Origin: an uncultured Alphaproteobacteria bacterium
GTDB taxonomy: Bacteria > Pseudomonadota > Alphaproteobacteria > UBA3830
Length of the DNA stretch: 64,000 bases
Direction: 5' to 3'
NCBI GenBank assembly: GCA_905233185.1
Contig: CAJODB010000005.1
Location: 1-64,000 of the forward strand
In this document: positions 44,485 through 54,237 of the stretch, piece by piece
Layout of the letters: the number at the start of each line of letters is the position of its first letter
How positions within the stretch are numbered: the stretch's first letter is position 1
Made by a program: the position numbers and the translations under genes
The notes under the pieces: generated by a model
The model's database searches: none
Told to the model about the DNA's origin: nothing
The model's input: the letters and a program-made list of their open reading frames with translations, nothing else

Positions 44485-44847
44485 TTATGAAGGATTAGCT
44501 ATAAAATAGTCTGTCAACATTTGTACCAAATTTTCAACTTTTGCAGACAATCGTTTTTTTATTACCTGCCATGAACCATCATTATGACAGTATGCTGTAT
44601 CCAATATAAGAGATAAATCACTGTCCGCATTATAGCTATTAATAATATTATCTACAGCTAAATTATAATCATCCAAAGAATTTGTATTTTGACCTTCACC
44701 ATGAATGCCATCTACCACTTCCTGAAGAGGAGCTGTAACTCTCAAAGCTTCTTGATAAGCTGCTTCTTCATCCATTCCACGAACAATATTCACAGGTAAT
44801 ACATTCAATACTCCAACTAGCGCTGTTATTAATGCTATTTTTTTCAT
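44485..44847 (-). CDS. Small secreted protein, unknown
   Basis: A 120-residue protein with a typical signal peptide (MKKIALITALVGVLNVLPVN, cleavage probably after residue 24) and an acidic, largely helical mature part containing one cysteine. I recognise no domain. It is single, with its own hairpin terminator downstream, and convergent with the pseudouridine synthase gene. Confidence 0.65.
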   Translation of the reverse strand: MKKIALITALVGVLNVLPVNIVRGMDEEAAYQEALRVTAPLQEVVDGIHGEGQNTNSLDDYNLAVDNIINSYNADSDLSLILDTAYCHNDGSWQVIKKRLSAKVENLVQMLTDYFIANPS

Positions 44848-44917
44848 ATTATTATTCCATAATGTATAAGCAGTAATATATAAATCATTGTCAATATAAA
44901 AATTGCGTTACTAATTC

Positions 44918-45712
44918 TTACTCGCTGTGTAGAGTTTGATATATTCTTTTTGCATCGGGTATAAGGTCGATATTGCACATTATTGCAATATCTGAGTAGT
45001 TACTTGTAGTTTTCCCACCATTATCAGCAACAATTCCGCCCGATTCTTTTATAAGCAACATTCCCGCAGCGACATCCCATATATTATTAGATTTATTATC
45101 AGTAAAGAAAAGTAAATCTGATCTTCCCGCTGCTAAATAAGCCATATCTAATGTCATACAGCCGGTTTTCCTTACTCCGCTTACCGACTTTACAACCTTT
45201 CCTGACACATTTTTTATAGATGCGACAGTCATTAAAACGTCAGCAACAAATCGCCGTCCTGAAACCCGTATTTTTTTATCGTTCAGATATGCTCCACAGC
45301 CCTTTTCTGCCCAAAACATCTCATCTTTAATTGGATCATAAGTAATTGCCGCAATTATCTCGCCTTCTTTTTCCAAAGCAACCGAAATAGCCCAATGCGG
45401 CACGCCATGCATGTAATTCAAAGTACCATCGAGCGGATCAATAATCCATCTATGCGATGAATCTTCTCCTACAACCTCTTCCGATTCCTCCGATATAAGA
45501 GAATAAGTAGGTCTTGCCTGTAAAAGCGCTTCTTTTAAAACTTGATTAGCCCGCAAATCAGCATTTGTAACAAAAGAATGGTTCGGTTTTATTGATACTT
45601 GTAAATTCTCAAGCTCGGAAAAATCTCTTAACAGACCTTTAGATGCCTTTATAACGGCCTTTGCCATTACTGTCATCACGGAAGATTGCGTTGGTAATTT
45701 TGATATCATCAT
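44918..45712 (-). CDS. suhB: Inositol-1-monophosphatase family protein
   Basis: The 264-residue protein has the metal-dependent phosphatase motifs LISEESEE (metal ligands), WIIDPLDGTLNYMHGVPHWA and WDVAAGMLLIKESGG. In gammaproteobacteria SuhB also takes part in rRNA antitermination with NusG; whether that holds here is unknown. Length is normal. A terminator between it and rpsI makes it a separate unit on the same strand. Confidence 0.9.
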   Translation of the reverse strand: MMISKLPTQSSVMTVMAKAVIKASKGLLRDFSELENLQVSIKPNHSFVTNADLRANQVLKEALLQARPTYSLISEESEEVVGEDSSHRWIIDPLDGTLNYMHGVPHWAISVALEKEGEIIAAITYDPIKDEMFWAEKGCGAYLNDKKIRVSGRRFVADVLMTVASIKNVSGKVVKSVSGVRKTGCMTLDMAYLAAGRSDLLFFTDNKSNNIWDVAAGMLLIKESGGIVADNGGKTTSNYSDIAIMCNIDLIPDAKRIYQTLHSE

Positions 45713-45730
45713 TTCGAAACCTCCGAGCCC

Positions 45731-45774
45731 AAAAAAAAGCTTTCGATATGAATATAAATATACCGAAAGCTTTT
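45731..45774 (-). terminator. Intrinsic terminator after rpsI
   Basis: On the minus strand AAAAGCTTTCG pairs with CGAAAGCTTTT (11 pairs, loop of about 18 bases) and eight T follow (45731-45738 on the plus strand are A). It closes the rplM-rpsI operon. Confidence 0.85.
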
Positions 45775-45790
45775 AAATAAAAAAAATGAA

Positions 45791-46276
45791 CTAACGCTTA
45801 GAGAATTGGAAGCTGCGTCTTGCTTTCATGAGACCGAACTTCTTTCTCTCGACCGTACGAGAATCTCTTGTCATCATGCCGGCAGGTTTCAAAACACTAC
45901 GTAAATCCGGCTCATAATCAGCCAGTGCGCGGCTTATTCCATGACGAACAGCGCCGGCCTGTCCCGATAATCCACCACCGCTCACAGTGCACCAAACATC
46001 ATAACGACCAGCTCTATTTGAAATTGTAAACGGCTGCATGACAATTGTTTGCAAAACTGATCTGGTAAAATACTTTAATACCGGCTTTCCATTAACAATT
46101 ACCTCACCATTGCCAGGCTTTAGCCATACACGAGCGACAGATCCCTTACGGCGCCCTGTTCCATAAGCTCGACCAAGTTTATCAAGTTTTTGAACTCTGA
46201 CTGGAGCTTCTTCTGTTTTCTCAACAGCCTGTTTTACTTCTACAGACTTTAATTGCTCTTCAAGAGTAGATGACAT
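45791..46276 (-). CDS. rpsI: 30S ribosomal protein S9
   Basis: S9 contacts P-site tRNA through its C-terminal tail. The 161-residue protein has an N-terminal extension of about 30 residues, then [40 protein letters not shown] and the ending RRSFQFSKR, whose final Lys-Arg reaches the tRNA. It follows rplM by five bases. Confidence 0.97.
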   Translation of the reverse strand: MSSTLEEQLKSVEVKQAVEKTEEAPVRVQKLDKLGRAYGTGRRKGSVARVWLKPGNGEVIVNGKPVLKYFTRSVLQTIVMQPFTISNRAGRYDVWCTVSGGGLSGQAGAVRHGISRALADYEPDLRSVLKPAGMMTRDSRTVERKKFGLMKARRSFQFSKR

Positions 46277-46281
46277 TAATT

Positions 46282-46746
46282 TTAACTCCTCTTCACATTC
46301 TTTGCATTTGCAGAAGCAAGATCCAAGCGCTTTGGCTGCTGCGCCTCATGAGGATGCGATTCACCTGCATATACCTTCAGATTACCCAACATCTTGCGTC
46401 CTAAAGGCCCTTTCGGCAACATACGCTCCACGGCCTTCTCAATTGCTCTCTCAGGATGCTTGCTTGCCAATGTATCCTTCAATGTTCTTTCTTTTAAACC
46501 GCCAGGATACCCTGTGTGCCAATAATACTTTTGATCTTCAAGCTTATTCCCTGTAACTTGCACTTTGTCAGCGTTAATGACCACTACATAATCACCGCAA
46601 TCCATACTAGGAGTGAACTCCGGCTTATGTTTGCCACGCAAATGGCTTGCCACAACAGCAGATAAGCGCCCAAGAATCATATCTTTCGCATCAACCAAAA
46701 CCCAGTTTTTCTTCACCTGCCCGGCTTTAAGAGAAAACGTTCTCAT
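46282..46746 (-). CDS. rplM: 50S ribosomal protein L13
   Basis: L13 is an early 50S assembly protein. From the ATG at 46746 it has 154 residues, preceded by GAGGG ten bases upstream. It shows [40 protein letters not shown] and [21 protein letters not shown] longer in-frame extension upstream has no homologous sequence. Pairs with rpsI as in nearly all bacteria. Confidence 0.97.
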   Translation of the reverse strand: MRTFSLKAGQVKKNWVLVDAKDMILGRLSAVVASHLRGKHKPEFTPSMDCGDYVVVINADKVQVTGNKLEDQKYYWHTGYPGGLKERTLKDTLASKHPERAIEKAVERMLPKGPLGRKMLGNLKVYAGESHPHEAQQPKRLDLASANAKNVKRS

Positions 46747-46815
46747 TTGTGATAATCCCTCATTTTCGACGTACTTATACCATCTATACAAAAAAGCTTC
46801 AACAAAAAAATAAAA

Positions 46816-47343
46816 CTACAATATTTTTTCAATCTGAGAAAAGGCTAAATCAACGTTTGTTGGTCTACCGAATATTGAAACCGAAACTTTGACGCGCTCC
46901 TTCTCTTGATCAACCTCTTCAATTACACCTTGGAAAGTTGCAAATGGCCCATCGCATACAGTGACCGCATCCCCAACTTCATATGTTATGGCGTGATGCG
47001 AAACATTGGCACTGTCCTCGACTTTCTTGACAATTCTCTCCACTTCCGCATTGGAAATAGGCAAAGGCTTGCCACGTGCTCCCAAAAAATCCGAAACTCT
47101 GGAAATTGAACGCACTAAATGCCATGTTTCATCTGTCAGAGTCATTTGAACAAGAATATATCCAGGGAAAAATTTCTTTTCCGACTTAACTTTTTCACCT
47201 TTCTTTATCTCAATAACTTCTTCGGAAGGAATAAGAATCTCACCGAACATATCACTGAGACCATTTTTCTTTGCTTTTTCATAAATCTGCTCAAGAACCC
47301 GTTTCTCAGATCCAGAGTAGACATTAACAACATACCACTTCAT
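46816..47343 (-). CDS. nusG: Transcription termination/antitermination factor NusG
   Basis: NusG binds RNA polymerase and couples it to Rho or the ribosome. The 175-residue protein has the NGN domain (WYVVNVYSGSEKRVLEQI, FFPGYILVQM) and a C-terminal KOW domain (GDAVTVCDGPFATFQGVIEE). It follows secE by 21 bases. The rplK operon that usually comes next is about 16 kb away on the opposite strand. Confidence 0.97.
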   Translation of the reverse strand: MKWYVVNVYSGSEKRVLEQIYEKAKKNGLSDMFGEILIPSEEVIEIKKGEKVKSEKKFFPGYILVQMTLTDETWHLVRSISRVSDFLGARGKPLPISNAEVERIVKKVEDSANVSHHAITYEVGDAVTVCDGPFATFQGVIEEVDQEKERVKVSVSIFGRPTNVDLAFSQIEKIL

Positions 47344-47364
47344 AAAAGTTCTACTCCCCCATCT

Positions 47365-47544
47365 TTAAAGAATTTTCTCAAGAATAAAACAAACAATGCT
47401 GTCAGATACGAAGAAATATATCATTGAGCAAATAACCATGAGTACGACAGCAACAGTCATCCCTACTGTCTCACGTTGTGTTGGCCATGTAACTCTTTGC
47501 AATTCTCTCCTAACTTGACTTACAAAGTCTGCAGGACTGATCAT
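47365..47544 (-). CDS. secE: Preprotein translocase subunit SecE
   Basis: SecE stabilises the SecY channel. The 59-residue protein begins MISPADFVSQVRRELQRVTW, continues with PTQRETVGMTV and ends with one membrane helix (about 30-50); the Trp-Pro-Thr motif is the family hallmark. It is a single-helix SecE as in most alphaproteobacteria. tRNA-Trp is just upstream and nusG downstream, the classical order. Confidence 0.95.
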   Translation of the reverse strand: MISPADFVSQVRRELQRVTWPTQRETVGMTVAVVLMVICSMIYFFVSDSIVCFILEKIL

Positions 47545-47588
47545 ATCAAAAACCTTCTCTATATCTCATAAACAAACATAAACGCTAC

Positions 47589-47666
47589 TGGCAGGGGGAG
47601 AGGGAATCGAACCCCCAACCTACGGTTTTGGAGACCGCCACTCTAGCCTAATTGAGCTATCCCCCT
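47589..47666 (-). tRNA. tRNA-Trp (CCA)
   Basis: A 78-base cloverleaf with acceptor AGGGGGA/TCCCCCT, D arm GCTCAATTAGGCTAGAGT, anticodon loop CTCCAAA (CCA), T loop GGTTCGATTCC and encoded CCA. It lies directly upstream of secE-nusG. Confidence 0.95.
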
Positions 47667-47889
47667 GCATGATTTCCGCATAAAAAACACAAAAAAATCA
47701 TCGCCGTTACAATAGTATAAAAAAAACAAATATTCAACATGCAATGGCTAGAATAAGAGAAGAGAAATCGGTTAGAACAATCTTCGATTATTGAAACTTT
47801 GAATGAATTCCTTCTTCTATACCAAAAATAACAAAATCAGTACGTTATACTAACGGATATAGAAAAAGGATTATCAAAAAAGATTTTTT

Positions 47890-48594
47890 CTAGACAGATG
47901 CATTACCAATTATGGTTTTAAAATCGCTTACCTTTAGACTTGCCGAACCAACTAAAACACCATCCAATCCGTGTATATTTAATATCTCCGCTGAATTACT
48001 GCCGTTAACCGACCCTCCATATACGACATAATAATTGCGCTCTGCTCCTATTACATCTTTAATAAATCCGATTGCGTCTTCAATTTCCTGCATTGATGGA
48101 ACTTTACCCGTACCAATACTCCAAACCGGCTCATATGCGAATATCGTTCCTTGAAGATCCAAAGATTTATCCGCACAATAATTCGCTAATTGTGCGGATA
48201 AAACTTCTTTCCATCTGCTTCTTTCTTCCAAAGTCTCACCAATACAAATAATAGGCGTTAGTCCAAACCTAATAGCCGCATTCCATTTTTTAAAAATCAA
48301 TTCATCTGACTCTTGAAAGATCGCTCGACGCTCAGAATGTCCTAAAATAACGTACTTACAGCCGATGTCTTTCAAGAGTTTCGGGCTATTTTCCCCTGTA
48401 AACGCACCTTTTTCCTCGTAAAAACTGTTTTGTGCTCCCAAATCATGCTCAAATCCTTTAAATGACGTAATAAGAGCCGCAGGTGGGCATACAATAACCT
48501 TGCAACACTCTCTCCCCTTCCCTATTTCGCTCATCATTTGATTTACCAGCTCAAAATCACCATTCATTTTCCAATTTGCAATTACGAATTTCAT
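47890..48594 (-). CDS. tpiA: Triosephosphate isomerase
   Basis: TpiA interconverts dihydroxyacetone phosphate and glyceraldehyde-3-phosphate. The 234-residue barrel has the catalytic Lys in VIANWKMNG, the His in VILGHSERR, the Glu in AYEPVWSIGTG and the phosphate-binding YGGSVNGSN. It is slightly shorter than the usual 250 residues, with no motif missing. Single gene, divergent from ppiD. Confidence 0.96.
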   Translation of the reverse strand: MKFVIANWKMNGDFELVNQMMSEIGKGRECCKVIVCPPAALITSFKGFEHDLGAQNSFYEEKGAFTGENSPKLLKDIGCKYVILGHSERRAIFQESDELIFKKWNAAIRFGLTPIICIGETLEERSRWKEVLSAQLANYCADKSLDLQGTIFAYEPVWSIGTGKVPSMQEIEDAIGFIKDVIGAERNYYVVYGGSVNGSNSAEILNIHGLDGVLVGSASLKVSDFKTIIGNASV

Positions 48595-48614
48595 CTGAAT
48601 ATCCTCATTTAGGG

Positions 48615-48642
48615 TTGCTCAACAAACTCTCTCGATTATAAT
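48615..48642 (+). promoter_or_regulatory. Sigma-70-like promoter of the PpiD-like gene
   Basis: TTGCTC at 48615-48620, a 16-base spacer and perfect TATAAT at 48637-48642, about 45 bases upstream of the ATG at 48688. Confidence 0.55.
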
Positions 48643-48687
48643 ACAATAGAAGTTAGTAAGAAGTTACGAAATTAGGAAATAAATATA

Positions 48688-50373
48688 ATGTTGGAGTTTA
48701 TACGTAAAAGCGCGAGTTCTACGACCTTTAAAATCTTGGCAGGTGTATTGGCATGTACTTTCATATTCTGCTTCGGAATGTACGATGTCATAAGACGTTG
48801 GACTGGAAAAGATTATGTAGTGAAAATAGGAAATACAAAAATAACTCCCGTAATGTTCAGTATGGAGAAAGCAAAAAAACTTAATATGCTGCGTTCACAT
48901 GAAAAAAACATCGATGAAAAAGCTGAAATAAATAACATTCTGCACCAAATAATATGGGAAAACGTTATTGATCAAGCTTCATCTGACTTCGGATTCCGAG
49001 TCTCTGAAAACACAATCAAAAAATACATAGCAGGAATGAGCATTTTCAGAGACAAAGATGGCAGATTTAACGCCGGAATGCTTCGACATTTCCTTCAAAA
49101 CATCAATGTATCTGAACCTATGTTTATAGAATTCTCAGGAAAAGACATAAAAAATGCACTTATCAAAGCTCCGTTTAAATATGTATCCGTACATAGATCA
49201 TTGGACTATCATATAAAATCCAATTTAGAAAAAAGGACCCTATCAGTTGCCGAAATAAATCCTGACTCAATAAAAATCAGCGAAAAACCGACACAAACCG
49301 AATTGGAAGATTTTTACGCAGAAAATCAAGATTTGTTTATGATAGATGAATCCAGAAATTTCAGTGTAGTTATTTTATATGAAAATGATATAGCGAAAAA
49401 TATAAATATATCAGAAGAAGAAAAGAAAGAATTTTACGAAACTTCTCCTGAACGAGAAGATCGTACATATGACGAAATGAAAGATGAAATAGTCGCAGAA
49501 ATAACACAAAACAAATTGCAAAACGAAATTGATGAAAAAACCCGCCTGATAGAAGACGCTCTTATGGCGGGAGAAAATATCGATGAAGTTATTAAAAAAT
49601 TCAATTTAGATGCTATGAGAATAAAAGATGCAACAGCTCTTGATAAAGGCGGAAAAAATAAGTCAGAAATAAAGCCAAAATATTATGAAGATGTTCTTAC
49701 TGTTGCCTTTTCAACCGATGAAGGTTCAGACAGCTCTTTTGCTGAAGCCATAGATGAAAAAGGAAGAAGATTACTTTGGTTGGTACATGTTGATTCTGTT
49801 ACACCAAAGCATGTAGCGGAGTTCGATTCTGTTAAGGACAAGGTAAGCAAAGAATGGAACAAAAAGCAACGACATGATAAAGCTATTGAACTTGCTCAAT
49901 CCTTTTGTGAGGCTGCAAAAGAAGGAGGAAAACTGCAAACCATCGCAGCAAAAAGCGGCAGAAAGACTTTTTCCACAAAACCTTTCGATAGAAACGGCAA
50001 TTTGATTACTGAAAAAGAAGAGAAGAAAGGAACAAAGAATAAAGTTACCAAAAAGAATCAAAATGACGAGAAAATAGCAAGCATAGCGTCAGCTTTTGCC
50101 GAAAATGCCTTTTCAAGCGATCAGAATTCAGCATCTTATAAGGAGATGAATAACATAATTGTTGTTGCTCAAGTCGAAAAGATAATTCCGGCAGGAGATG
50201 TAAATGGCGAAGAATTAACTCGTTGCCACGTAGATCTTATAAGAAAAGTGTCCGATGATTTGTATCAACAATTAGTAGGATATCTTTCCAAAGAAAAATA
50301 CGAAATAAAGATCAATAATGAGTTGTTAGAGAAAGAAGGAGCAGACGCTTCACAAGTAAATGAAATATTTTAA
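48688..50373 (+). CDS. ppiD: PpiD-like periplasmic folding chaperone
   Basis: The 561-residue protein begins MLEFIRKSASSTTFKILAGV, with a single membrane anchor (about 15-33), followed by a SurA_N-type chaperone domain (about 45-190) and a long mixed region in which a rotamase domain would lie. The N-terminus and layout match PpiD, which assists outer-membrane protein folding, but I cannot see an intact parvulin active site, so it may be chaperone-only. The gene before clpX in many proteobacteria is clpP or tig; here it is this one. Confidence 0.75.
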   Translation: MLEFIRKSASSTTFKILAGVLACTFIFCFGMYDVIRRWTGKDYVVKIGNTKITPVMFSMEKAKKLNMLRSHEKNIDEKAEINNILHQIIWENVIDQASSDFGFRVSENTIKKYIAGMSIFRDKDGRFNAGMLRHFLQNINVSEPMFIEFSGKDIKNALIKAPFKYVSVHRSLDYHIKSNLEKRTLSVAEINPDSIKISEKPTQTELEDFYAENQDLFMIDESRNFSVVILYENDIAKNINISEEEKKEFYETSPEREDRTYDEMKDEIVAEITQNKLQNEIDEKTRLIEDALMAGENIDEVIKKFNLDAMRIKDATALDKGGKNKSEIKPKYYEDVLTVAFSTDEGSDSSFAEAIDEKGRRLLWLVHVDSVTPKHVAEFDSVKDKVSKEWNKKQRHDKAIELAQSFCEAAKEGGKLQTIAAKSGRKTFSTKPFDRNGNLITEKEEKKGTKNKVTKKNQNDEKIASIASAFAENAFSSDQNSASYKEMNNIIVVAQVEKIIPAGDVNGEELTRCHVDLIRKVSDDLYQQLVGYLSKEKYEIKINNELLEKEGADASQVNEIF

Positions 50374-50550
50374 ACTGCTCTTTTTTCAGATTTTTTTCGA
50401 TATTATGAATTTATCGCAGAAAAAATCGTAAAATTAAGTATTTCTTTGAATATTGATGAGAGAATACACTTAATCAAACAGTTTCATGATTGATTAGATG
50501 GTTATAATTGTTAGAAGATTTGAATTAGATAAGTTATTTTAGGAGGTACG

Positions 50551-51819
50551 ATGGCAAAGACAGGGAACGGTGAGGAGACTTTGCGCTGTTCATTTTGCGG
50601 AAAAACACAGCATGAAGTAAAAAAACTCATTGTCGGACCTACCGTTTATATATGCGACGAATGCATAGAGCTTTGCGCAGGTATAATCTCAGAAAATCCG
50701 CCCACCGGAGGAACTTCAAAAGGAAAAAACAACCTTCCCTCCCCTAAAGAAATTTGTAAGACGCTAGATGATTATATAATAGGCCAAGATAAAGCGAAGA
50801 AAGTTCTATCCGTAGCTATTTATAACCATTACAAACGCCTTGCACACACTTCTAACAACAAAAAAACCGATGTCGAACTTTCAAAATCAAATATATTGTT
50901 AATAGGACCGACAGGAACGGGAAAAACACTTCTTGCGCAGACTTTAGCGAGAATTATTGACGTCCCTTTTACCATGGCAGACGCAACTACACTTACTGAA
51001 GCAGGATATGTCGGTGAAGATGTAGAAAATATCATTTTGAAATTACTGCAAGCAGCCGATTACAATGTAGAAAAAGCCCAAATGGGTATCGTATATATCG
51101 ATGAAATAGACAAAATCTCAAAGAAAACAGATAATCCTTCTATAACAAGAGATGTTTCAGGAGAAGGTGTGCAACAAGCTCTTCTGAAAATCATGGAAGG
51201 AACTGTTTCATCCGTTCCGCCACAGGGAGGAAGAAAGCATCCTCAGCAGGAGTTTTTGCACGTTGATACAACGAACATTTTATTTATTTGCGGTGGAGCG
51301 TTCGCAGGATTGGACAAAATAATAGCAGCACGAGGTGATACCTCTTCCATTGGTTTCGGCGCAGATATCAAAGATAAAGACGATCGCCAAATCGGAGAGT
51401 TATTTGAAAAAGTCGAGCCAGAAGATTTGCTAAAATACGGACTCATTCCAGAATTTATCGGGCGTCTTCCGGTAATTGCCACATTAAACGATCTCGACGA
51501 AACCGCCCTAATCTCCATTTTAACCGAACCAAAAAATGCCCTAGTAAAACAATATCAGCAATTATTCAGTATGGAAGGAGTCTCTCTCATCTTTGAAGAT
51601 GACGCAATTGCAGCAGTTGCGAAATTAGCTCTTGAAAGGAAAACAGGAGCAAGAGGACTTCGCTCAATCATGGAATCTATTCTTTTGGATATAATGTACG
51701 AGCTACCGTCATATAAGAATGTTGAAGAAGTGATAATTTCTAAAGAAGTTATTGAAGGTACCAGCAAACCTATACTAAAATATACAGATGCGAATAATAG
51801 TGTTTGTATTGGGAGTTAG
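50551..51819 (+). CDS. clpX: ATP-dependent protease ATP-binding subunit ClpX
   Basis: ClpX unfolds substrates for ClpP. The 422-residue protein has the N-terminal zinc domain ([23 protein letters not shown]), Walker [35 protein letters not shown], Walker [10 protein letters not shown], the [10 protein letters not shown] segment and [27 protein letters not shown] stands seven bases from the ATG. clpP is not upstream as it usually is. lon follows four bases downstream. Confidence 0.98.
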   Translation: MAKTGNGEETLRCSFCGKTQHEVKKLIVGPTVYICDECIELCAGIISENPPTGGTSKGKNNLPSPKEICKTLDDYIIGQDKAKKVLSVAIYNHYKRLAHTSNNKKTDVELSKSNILLIGPTGTGKTLLAQTLARIIDVPFTMADATTLTEAGYVGEDVENIILKLLQAADYNVEKAQMGIVYIDEIDKISKKTDNPSITRDVSGEGVQQALLKIMEGTVSSVPPQGGRKHPQQEFLHVDTTNILFICGGAFAGLDKIIAARGDTSSIGFGADIKDKDDRQIGELFEKVEPEDLLKYGLIPEFIGRLPVIATLNDLDETALISILTEPKNALVKQYQQLFSMEGVSLIFEDDAIAAVAKLALERKTGARGLRSIMESILLDIMYELPSYKNVEEVIISKEVIEGTSKPILKYTDANNSVCIGS

Positions 51820-51822
51820 AAC

Positions 51823-54183
51823 TTGGATAACGACGGTATTTGTCCTGTACTTTCTATCAGGGATCTTGTAGTTTTCCCGCATATAGTTGTTCCTCTTTTT
51901 GTTGGAAGAGAGAAGTCCATTAATGCCCTTAATGCAGCGATGGAAGGTAATAAAAAAATCGTTTTACTGACTCAGAAAAGCCTTCAAAACGACGATCCGG
52001 CTTTCAACGATTTGTATCATGTCGGCGTTTTGGGAAGCATATTGCAACTTTTGCGACTCCCGGATAATACCGTAAAAATTCTCATAGAAGGACTCGATCG
52101 CGTTAAAGTAACAGAATGCATTTCCGATGCTGACTATTTCTCCGTAAAATACGAATTACTCAAGCCTGATTCAGAAGAAAATGCAATGGAAATTGAAGCA
52201 TATCGACGGACTGCCATTGATATGTTCGAGAACTATTCGAAATTAAACCGACGTATTTCCTCTGATATAGTTGCTGCTGCGAAAAATATGGAGTCAGTGA
52301 ATGATCTTATAGACATAATATCAGCACATATGGTACTTCGTATAAATGAAAAACAATTGCTACTCGAAGAAACCAGCACAGTCAAGCGTTTCGAAAAGCT
52401 TTTATCCTTTATGGAGTCTGAAATAGACGTAATAAACGTCGAGCGAAAAATTCGCAGTCGTGTAAAAAAGCAAATGGAGCGTAGCCAAAAGGAGTATTAT
52501 CTCAATGAGCAGATAAAGGCCATTCAAAAAGAACTCGGCGATCCTGATGAAGTAGTTGATGAAATAAAAGAGTTTGAAAATCGTGCGAAAAAAGTGAAAT
52601 TTACGAAAGAAGCTCGTGAAAAATTCAATTCTGAACTAAAGAAGCTTCGAAATATGCCAAATATGTCGCCTGAAGCAACTGTTGTTCGCAATTATTTGGA
52701 TTGGCTCATCACAATTCCATGGAAGCAGAAAACAAAAATCAAAAAAGATCTCAAAGAGGCGAAGAAAATTCTTGATAAAGATCACTACGGACTTGAAAAA
52801 ATCAAAGAAAGAATCATTGAGTTTCTCGCCGTACAAAATCGTGTGGGAAAAGTTAAAGGCACGGTACTTTGCTTCGTAGGTCCTCCGGGAGTCGGAAAAA
52901 CTTCGCTTGCAAAATCCATAGCGAAGGCAACAGGGCGAAATTACGTAAAAATGTCTCTTGGCGGTGTACATGACGAATCAGAGATAAGAGGCCATCGCAG
53001 GACTTATATAGGATCCATGCCAGGAAAAATCATATCATGCATGAAAAAAGCGAAGTCATCGAATCCTCTTTTCTTACTGGACGAGTTGGATAAAGTTGGT
53101 TCTGATTGGAAAGGTGATCCATCCAGTGCACTTTTGGAAGTTTTGGACCCTGAACAAAGCAGCAACTTCAACGACCATTATATCGAAGTAGATTACGACT
53201 TGTCCGATGTTATGTTTGTTGCAACTGCAAACAGTTATAATATGCCAAGTCCTTTGCTGGATCGTTTGGAGATAATAAAATTATCTGGATACACAGAAAT
53301 AGAAAAACTCGAGATAGCAAAACGTCATTTGATAGAAAAAAATCGCAAAGATGGCGGATTATCGGCTCATGAACTCACTATATCCGATGATGCCATTATG
53401 ATGTTGATTCAAAACTATACAAGAGAAGCTGGTGTAAGAGCGCTTGAAAGAGAAATCGCGAATATTGTTCGTAAATCTGTAAAAGAAATTGAAGAAAGTA
53501 ACAAGAAAATCAAAACCATACACGTTACTACGGAAAATCTAGAAAAATATGCAGGGCCGAAGAAATTTAAGCGCCTCGGATTGGAAGATAAAAACCTCAT
53601 TGGTGTAGTGACAGGAATGGCTTGGACAGAAGTCGGTGGTGAACTACTATCTATAGAAGCTATAAGTGTTCCAGGAAAAGGAAAAACAACGCTAACGGGG
53701 AAATTAGGCGATGTAATGCAGGAATCAGTGCATGCGGCCATCAGTTATGTAAGATCACGGGCAGAACATTTCGGAATTGACCCGAAAATTTTTGAAAATA
53801 CAGACTTTCATATTCATGTGCCGGAAGGAGCAACACCGAAAGACGGCCCTTCTGCCGGTGTAGCGATGATGACAAGTATTGTTTCTACACTTACATCAAC
53901 TCCTGTAAGAAAAGACGTAGCAATGACAGGTGAAATAACCTTGCGCGGACGAGTACTTCCAATAGGTGGTCTGAAAGAAAAACTGCTTGCAGCACATAGA
54001 GAAGGAATCAAAACGGTAATTATTCCTATCGAAAATGAATCTGATTTGCAAGAAATTCCAAGTAGTGTTTTGGAAAATCTGAACGTTGTAAAAGCAGAAA
54101 CTGCTGATGATGTTTTGAAGACTGCGCTTGTCGGAAATATAACAAAGAAAACCGTACTTGCACATGCTCCGACAGTTCAGTAG
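51823..54183 (+). CDS. lon: ATP-dependent Lon protease
   Basis: Lon degrades damaged and regulatory proteins. The 786-residue protein has the LAN substrate domain (PVLSIRDLVVFPHIVVPLFV), a coiled coil, Walker A FVGPPGVGKTSLAKSIA, Walker B LFLLDELDKVG and the Ser-Lys dyad in PKDGPSAGVAMMTSI and GGLKEKLLAAHREG. The start is TTG at 51823, seven bases after GGGAG; homologues support this position and no ATG is available. Coupled to clpX, a common arrangement. Confidence 0.97.
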   Translation: MDNDGICPVLSIRDLVVFPHIVVPLFVGREKSINALNAAMEGNKKIVLLTQKSLQNDDPAFNDLYHVGVLGSILQLLRLPDNTVKILIEGLDRVKVTECISDADYFSVKYELLKPDSEENAMEIEAYRRTAIDMFENYSKLNRRISSDIVAAAKNMESVNDLIDIISAHMVLRINEKQLLLEETSTVKRFEKLLSFMESEIDVINVERKIRSRVKKQMERSQKEYYLNEQIKAIQKELGDPDEVVDEIKEFENRAKKVKFTKEAREKFNSELKKLRNMPNMSPEATVVRNYLDWLITIPWKQKTKIKKDLKEAKKILDKDHYGLEKIKERIIEFLAVQNRVGKVKGTVLCFVGPPGVGKTSLAKSIAKATGRNYVKMSLGGVHDESEIRGHRRTYIGSMPGKIISCMKKAKSSNPLFLLDELDKVGSDWKGDPSSALLEVLDPEQSSNFNDHYIEVDYDLSDVMFVATANSYNMPSPLLDRLEIIKLSGYTEIEKLEIAKRHLIEKNRKDGGLSAHELTISDDAIMMLIQNYTREAGVRALEREIANIVRKSVKEIEESNKKIKTIHVTTENLEKYAGPKKFKRLGLEDKNLIGVVTGMAWTEVGGELLSIEAISVPGKGKTTLTGKLGDVMQESVHAAISYVRSRAEHFGIDPKIFENTDFHIHVPEGATPKDGPSAGVAMMTSIVSTLTSTPVRKDVAMTGEITLRGRVLPIGGLKEKLLAAHREGIKTVIIPIENESDLQEIPSSVLENLNVVKAETADDVLKTALVGNITKKTVLAHAPTVQ

Positions 54184-54237
54184 AAAAAAGTTCATCAGGA
54201 ATAATATGAACAAGAGATTACAAAAATAATTTTTTGA

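Noticed and set aside
251-54183. General homopolymer sequencing error as explanation for all frameshifts
   Set aside because: Large genes with many A6-A8 tracts (alaS, lon, mrdA, clpX, ppiD, the helicase) are all intact, so errors would have to hit only a few loci; a local error at any one site cannot be excluded.
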